A stretch of DNA of 30,503 nucleotides, taken from Collinsella sp. AF20-14LB. GTDB lineage: Bacteria > Actinomycetota > Coriobacteriia > Coriobacteriales > Coriobacteriaceae. This document shows, in pieces, positions 27,280 through 30,503 of this stretch (positions are counted from its first letter, which is position 1; each line of letters starts with the position of its first letter). The notes below the pieces were generated by a model. That model had not been told where the DNA came from. It did no database searches and saw only the letters and a program-made list of their open reading frames with translations. The stretch is taken from assembly GCF_003459505.1 (NCBI RefSeq), contig NZ_QRWD01000023.1, forward strand, positions 1 through 30,503, written 5' to 3'. The position numbers and the translations under genes are program-made.

Positions 27280-28260
27280 ATGAAGGACATCACCATCAGC
27301 CGCAGGAGCCTTCTTGTCTCCGCTGGCCTGCTCGCGCTCGCTCCGCTCGCCGGATGCGGCGGCAACTCTGGTTCCGGCTCCGCTGCCGCCGGTTCCGACT
27401 ACACCATCGGCGTTCTGCAGCTCACCGAGCACTCCGCGCTCGATGCCGCCAACGACGGCTTCGTCAAGGCCATCAAGAAGAGCGGTCTCAAGGTCAAGAT
27501 CGACCAGAAGAACGCCCAGAACGACCAGTCCACGTGTAAGTCCATTGCCGACAAGTTCGTAGGCGACGGCGTCGACCTGATCTATGCCATCGCCACGCCC
27601 GCCGCGCAGGCTGCCGCCGGCGCTACGGCCGATATCCCCATCGTTGGCTGCGCCATCACCGACTACGCCGCCTCCGGCCTGGTCCAGGACAACGACAAGC
27701 CCGGCACCAACGTCACGGGCGCTTCCGACCTCACCCCGGTCGCCGAGCAGCTCGAGATGATGCAGAAGGTCCTGCCCGACGTTAAGAAGGTCGGCCTGCT
27801 CTACTGCACCGCCGAGTCCAACTCCGACGTCCAGATCAAGGCCGCCAAGAAGGAGCTCGACAAGCTGGGCCTGGAGTACACCGACTTCACCGTCTCGAGC
27901 TCCAACGAGATTCAGTCCGTCGTCGAGTCCGCCGTGGGCAAGGTCGACGCGCTGTACTCCCCCACCGACAACACCATCGCCGCGGGCGCTTCGCAGGTCG
28001 GCCAGATCTGCAAGGAGAACAAGCTCCCCTTCGTGACTGGCGAGGAGGGCATGTGCAAGGCCGGCGGCCTGTTCACCCTCTCCATCAACTATGAGGACCT
28101 GGGCTACGCTGCAGGCGAGATGGCCGTCAAGATCTTGAAGGGCGAGGCCAAGCCCGAGGATATGCCGATCAAGCACCTCTCGAGCAAGGACCTGGTCGTC
28201 GTCAAGAACGACGAGATGGCCGAGGCTCTGGGTATCGACCTTTCCGCTCTGGACGAATAA
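27280..28260 (+). CDS. ABC transporter substrate-binding lipoprotein (TrpX-like family)
   Basis: A 326-residue periplasmic-binding-type protein anchored to the outer face of the membrane. The N-terminus has a twin-arginine SRRSLL motif, a hydrophobic stretch and a lipobox LAGC (lipidated Cys at about 26), followed by a Gly/Ser linker. The body (YTIGVLQLTEHSALDAANDGF, AIATPAAQAAAGATADIPIVG, and VGLLYCTAESNSDVQIKAAK) is typical of the ABC_sub_bind family, some members of which bind tryptophan or other aromatic amino acids. Substrate is not shown by sequence. It is the first gene of the transporter operon, with GGGGG before the ATG, and a stable intergenic hairpin after it would favour higher expression of this subunit. 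Confidence 0.92.
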   Translation: MKDITISRRSLLVSAGLLALAPLAGCGGNSGSGSAAAGSDYTIGVLQLTEHSALDAANDGFVKAIKKSGLKVKIDQKNAQNDQSTCKSIADKFVGDGVDLIYAIATPAAQAAAGATADIPIVGCAITDYAASGLVQDNDKPGTNVTGASDLTPVAEQLEMMQKVLPDVKKVGLLYCTAESNSDVQIKAAKKELDKLGLEYTDFTVSSSNEIQSVVESAVGKVDALYSPTDNTIAAGASQVGQICKENKLPFVTGEEGMCKAGGLFTLSINYEDLGYAAGEMAVKILKGEAKPEDMPIKHLSSKDLVVVKNDEMAEALGIDLSALDE

Positions 28261-28331
28261 CGCCATGCGCGGTGACGCGTCTAGGGCCCGCACGCGCGCC
28301 ACAGCTGCGTTATTCAATATCTGAGTCATTG

Positions 28332-28360
28332 GGGCGAACGCTAAAGACCGGCGTTCGCCC
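28332..28360 (+). promoter_or_regulatory. Intercistronic hairpin between binding protein and permease genes
   Basis: GGGCGAACGC pairs perfectly with GCGTTCGCCC around a 9-base loop, followed by TGCTTGTTT. It could be a leaky terminator or a 3'-end protector giving more binding protein than permease. The surrounding 204-base gap (28261-28464) holds no other feature. Confidence 0.65.
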
Positions 28361-28464
28361 TGCTTGTTTCGGATAAGACAAAACATCCGTCCGCAGCTCT
28401 TTTATGCATTGGTACCGCTATTATGGAAAATCACGTGTCCACCCTATCCTAGGAGGTATGAAGC

Positions 28465-29388
28465 ATGCTCATTGCATTGCAGGGCGCCGTTTCGCAGGGC
28501 GTCCTCTGGGGCATTATGGTGCTCGGCGTGTTTATCACGTTCCGCCTGCTCGACATCCCCGATATGACCTGCGACGGCAGCTTTGCCCTCGGCGGCTGTG
28601 TTTGCGCCGTGCTCATCGTCAACAATAACATCGACCCCTTGCTCGCCGTGCTGGCCGGCATGTGCGCCGGCGCCATCGCGGGCGCCGTCACGGGCATCTT
28701 GACCACCGTTTTTGAGATTCCTGCAATCCTCGCCGGAATCCTTACACAGATCAGTCTGTGGTCCATCAACCTGCGCATCATGGGCAAGTCCAACACGCCC
28801 ATCCTTGCCAAGGGCACTATCTTCTCATCCGTCAGCCACATGACGGGCCTGCCGCAGTCCACCGTCGCCATCATCCTGGGCATTGTGCTGGCCGTGGCCA
28901 TCGTCGCCATCCTGTACTGGTTCTTTGGCACCGAGATCGGCTCGGCGCTGCGTGCCACCGGCAACAACGAGTACATGATCCGCGCCCTGGGCGTCAACAC
29001 CAACTCCACCAAGATGATCGCCCTCGTGCTCTCCAACGCCCTTATCGGCCTTTCGGGTGCGCTCATCTGCCAGAGCCAGAAGTACGCTGACATTGGCATG
29101 GGCACCGGCGCCATCGTTATCGGTCTTGCCGCCATTGTTATCGGCGAGGTGCTCGGCCGCCTGCTGCCCGGCGGTCTGACGCAGTTTAGCGTCCGTCTTG
29201 CCTCTGCCGTCTTTGGCTCCGTGGTGTACTTCCTCATCCGCGCCATCGTGCTGCAACTGGGCATGGACGCCAACGACATGAAGCTGCTCTCCGCCGTGAT
29301 CGTCGCCGTGGCCCTGTGCGTGCCCGTGGTTTGGGAGCGCTATAAGCTCCGCAGCTCCTACACGAAGGGAGATGAGGCAGATGCTTAA
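28465..29388 (+). CDS. ABC transporter permease (TrpY-like, branched-chain type fold)
   Basis: A 307-residue integral membrane protein with about eight or nine hydrophobic segments. Typical segments are FRLLDIPDMTCDGSFALGG near the start and the EAA-like coupling region TGNNEYMIRALGVNTNSTK, which contacts the ATPase. The ATG at 28465 has AGGAGG 8 bases upstream. It overlaps the ATPase gene by 8 bases (ATGCTTAA), so the two are translationally coupled. Together with the lipoprotein and ATPase it forms one importer. Confidence 0.92.
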   Translation: MLIALQGAVSQGVLWGIMVLGVFITFRLLDIPDMTCDGSFALGGCVCAVLIVNNNIDPLLAVLAGMCAGAIAGAVTGILTTVFEIPAILAGILTQISLWSINLRIMGKSNTPILAKGTIFSSVSHMTGLPQSTVAIILGIVLAVAIVAILYWFFGTEIGSALRATGNNEYMIRALGVNTNSTKMIALVLSNALIGLSGALICQSQKYADIGMGTGAIVIGLAAIVIGEVLGRLLPGGLTQFSVRLASAVFGSVVYFLIRAIVLQLGMDANDMKLLSAVIVAVALCVPVVWERYKLRSSYTKGDEADA

Positions 29389-30175
29389 GCTCTCGCACGT
29401 CAAGAAGACCTTTAACAAGGGCACCGTCACCGAGAAGCGCGCGCTCACCGGCGTCGACCTCACCCTCAACGATGGCGACTTTGTAACCGTGATTGGCGGC
29501 AACGGCGCCGGCAAGTCCACGCTGCTCAATATGATCGCCGGCGTGTATCCGCTTGATTCGGGTGTTATTGAGCTCGACGGCACCGACATCTCGCGTCTGA
29601 GCGAGTCGCAGCGCGCCAAGTACCTGGGCCGTGTGTTCCAGGACCCCATGCGCGGCACCGCAGCCGACATGCAAATTGCCGAAAACCTGGCCCTCGCCAA
29701 GCGCCGCGGCCAGCGTCGCGGTCTTTCGTGGGGCGTCACCAAGGCCGAGAAGGACGAGTACGTTGAGCTGCTCAAGCGCCTGGACCTCGGTCTGGACACG
29801 CGCCTCAACGCCAAGGTCGGCCTGCTCTCGGGCGGCCAGCGCCAGGCACTCACCCTGCTGATGGCCACGCTCACCAAGCCGCGCCTGTTGCTGCTCGACG
29901 AGCACACGGCGGCCCTCGACCCCAAGACGGCCTCTAAGGTGCTCAACCTGACCGAGGAGATTGTCGACGAAAACCATCTGACCACGCTCATGGTTACGCA
30001 CAACATGAATGACGCTATCCGTCTGGGCAACCGTCTGATCATGATGCACGAGGGCCATGTGATCTACGACGTGGCCGGCGACGAGAAGAAGTCGCTCACC
30101 GTAGCCGACCTGCTGCAGAAGTTCGAGGAGGTCTCGGGCGGCGAGCTCGCCAACGACCGCATGCTGCTGAGCTAA
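29381..30175 (+). CDS. ABC transporter ATP-binding protein (TrpZ-like)
   Basis: The product has 264 residues from the ATG at 29381; another ATG at 29372 lies too close to the GGGAG site. Walker A is GGNGAGKST, the signature is LSGGQRQ, Walker B is LLLLDEHTA, with the Q-loop in VFQDP and the switch His in MVTHN. It drives the importer formed with the two preceding gene products. The EHTAALDP sequence (His after the catalytic Glu) is common in this family. It ends the operon, directly before a double hairpin region. Confidence 0.95.
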   Translation: MLKLSHVKKTFNKGTVTEKRALTGVDLTLNDGDFVTVIGGNGAGKSTLLNMIAGVYPLDSGVIELDGTDISRLSESQRAKYLGRVFQDPMRGTAADMQIAENLALAKRRGQRRGLSWGVTKAEKDEYVELLKRLDLGLDTRLNAKVGLLSGGQRQALTLLMATLTKPRLLLLDEHTAALDPKTASKVLNLTEEIVDENHLTTLMVTHNMNDAIRLGNRLIMMHEGHVIYDVAGDEKKSLTVADLLQKFEEVSGGELANDRMLLS

Positions 30176-30212
30176 ACCTACCAAAAAGGGACAGGTTTAT
30201 TTTGGCAGGTTT
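30174..30212 (+). terminator. Hairpin immediately after the ABC ATPase gene
   Basis: AAACCTACCAAAA (30174-30186) pairs with TTTTGGCAGGTTT (30200-30212) with one mismatch. It begins at the stop codon and ends in T-rich sequence. Confidence 0.55.
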
Positions 30213-30228
30213 TATCTGCGCAAACGTC

Positions 30229-30268
30229 AAAACCGCCGCAAAGGAACAGATACCTTTGCGACGGTTTT
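30229..30268 (+). terminator. Rho-independent terminator of the ABC operon
   Basis: AAAACCGCCGCAAAGG pairs with CCTTTGCGACGGTTTT (one mismatch) around an 8-base loop; the arm itself ends in TTTT. A symmetrical A/T border means it could act in both directions. Confidence 0.8.
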
Positions 30269-30331
30269 CGCATATCATGTCGATAATCCAGCGTCAGCAG
30301 GAACCACTGGTTAAGAACTAAGGAAACTGCC

Positions 30332-30486
30332 ATGAGAAGACTCCTTCCCCGTCTTGCTTGACCGCCGCACTCCTTGCCGGCGTGCTCGCCGGCGGCCCAG
30401 CTTACGCCACCGCGGCCACCCCATCTCAAGTTATCGGCCCGTCCGATGTGATGAACTGCGTCCCAAATCTTGGACGCCCTAAATAG
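30332..30486 (+). pseudogene. Frameshifted remnant of a small secreted protein gene
   Basis: An ATG at 30332 with AAGGAAA upstream starts MRRLLPRLA and then meets TGA. A shift of one base restores a frame (from 30364) reading AALLAGVLAGGPAYATAATP, which completes a textbook signal peptide (Arg start, hydrophobic core, AYA cleavage site), and then runs only to a TAG at 30484. The mature part is about 25 residues (through VMNCVPNLGRPK). It is either a decayed gene fragment or a sequencing error in a very small exported peptide. No family is recognised. Confidence 0.45.
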
Positions 30487-30503
30487 CGACTAGGCCGCGA
30501 GGG

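Overview
The window looks like a chromosomal segment from a GC-rich, strictly fermentative gut actinobacterium, most likely a Collinsella-type member of the Coriobacteriia. That is an inference from base composition, the type of housekeeping genes present (asnS, a single EIIA-Glc, a WYL regulator, a TrpXYZ-like ABC transporter) and general style; no rRNA or other phylogenetic marker is present.

Positions 867-19990 hold the main content: one long, tightly packed operon on the minus strand (read right to left) encoding a glycyl-radical bacterial microcompartment for choline fermentation (a GRM1/cut-type locus). In transcription order: DMT-family transporter, small 90-aa protein, two BMC-H shell proteins, a degenerate aldehyde dehydrogenase paralogue, choline TMA-lyase CutC, its radical-SAM activase CutD, EutS-type shell protein, EutP-type GTPase, EutT-like protein, EutJ-like actin-fold ATPase, small BMC-like protein, BMC-P vertex protein, PduL phosphotransacylase, BMC-H, three tandem copies of an N-terminally extended BMC-H, another BMC-H, acylating acetaldehyde dehydrogenase CutF, a DUF4037/DUF4125 pair, a MerR/GyrI-like regulator, and an iron alcohol dehydrogenase ending at a strong terminator. 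Together these would cleave choline to trimethylamine and acetaldehyde inside a shell. CutF makes acetyl-CoA, PduL makes acetyl phosphate and recycles CoA, and the alcohol dehydrogenase recycles NADH. All CutC choline-contact and radical residues known from the Desulfovibrio enzyme are present.

The most unusual part is 6224-9139. Three 706-bp tandem units each encode a Lys/Ala/Pro-rich tail of about 137 residues fused in frame to a standard BMC-H domain. A consensus ribosome binding site sits just before the internal BMC-H start codon, so each unit may make both a long and a short shell protein.

Left edge (46-761): a 3'-truncated IS3-family (IS150-like) transposase. Right of the operon (20642-30503): an alpha/beta hydrolase on the minus strand, then plus-strand genes: EIIA-Glc, an OatA-like acyltransferase/SGNH protein, asnS, a WYL regulator, a three-gene ABC transporter with a Tat/lipoprotein-type binding protein, and a frameshifted remnant of a small secreted protein. 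Short repeats (GGGACGTNGTTTCC and TTTGTCACATT) occur on both flanks of the microcompartment operon.
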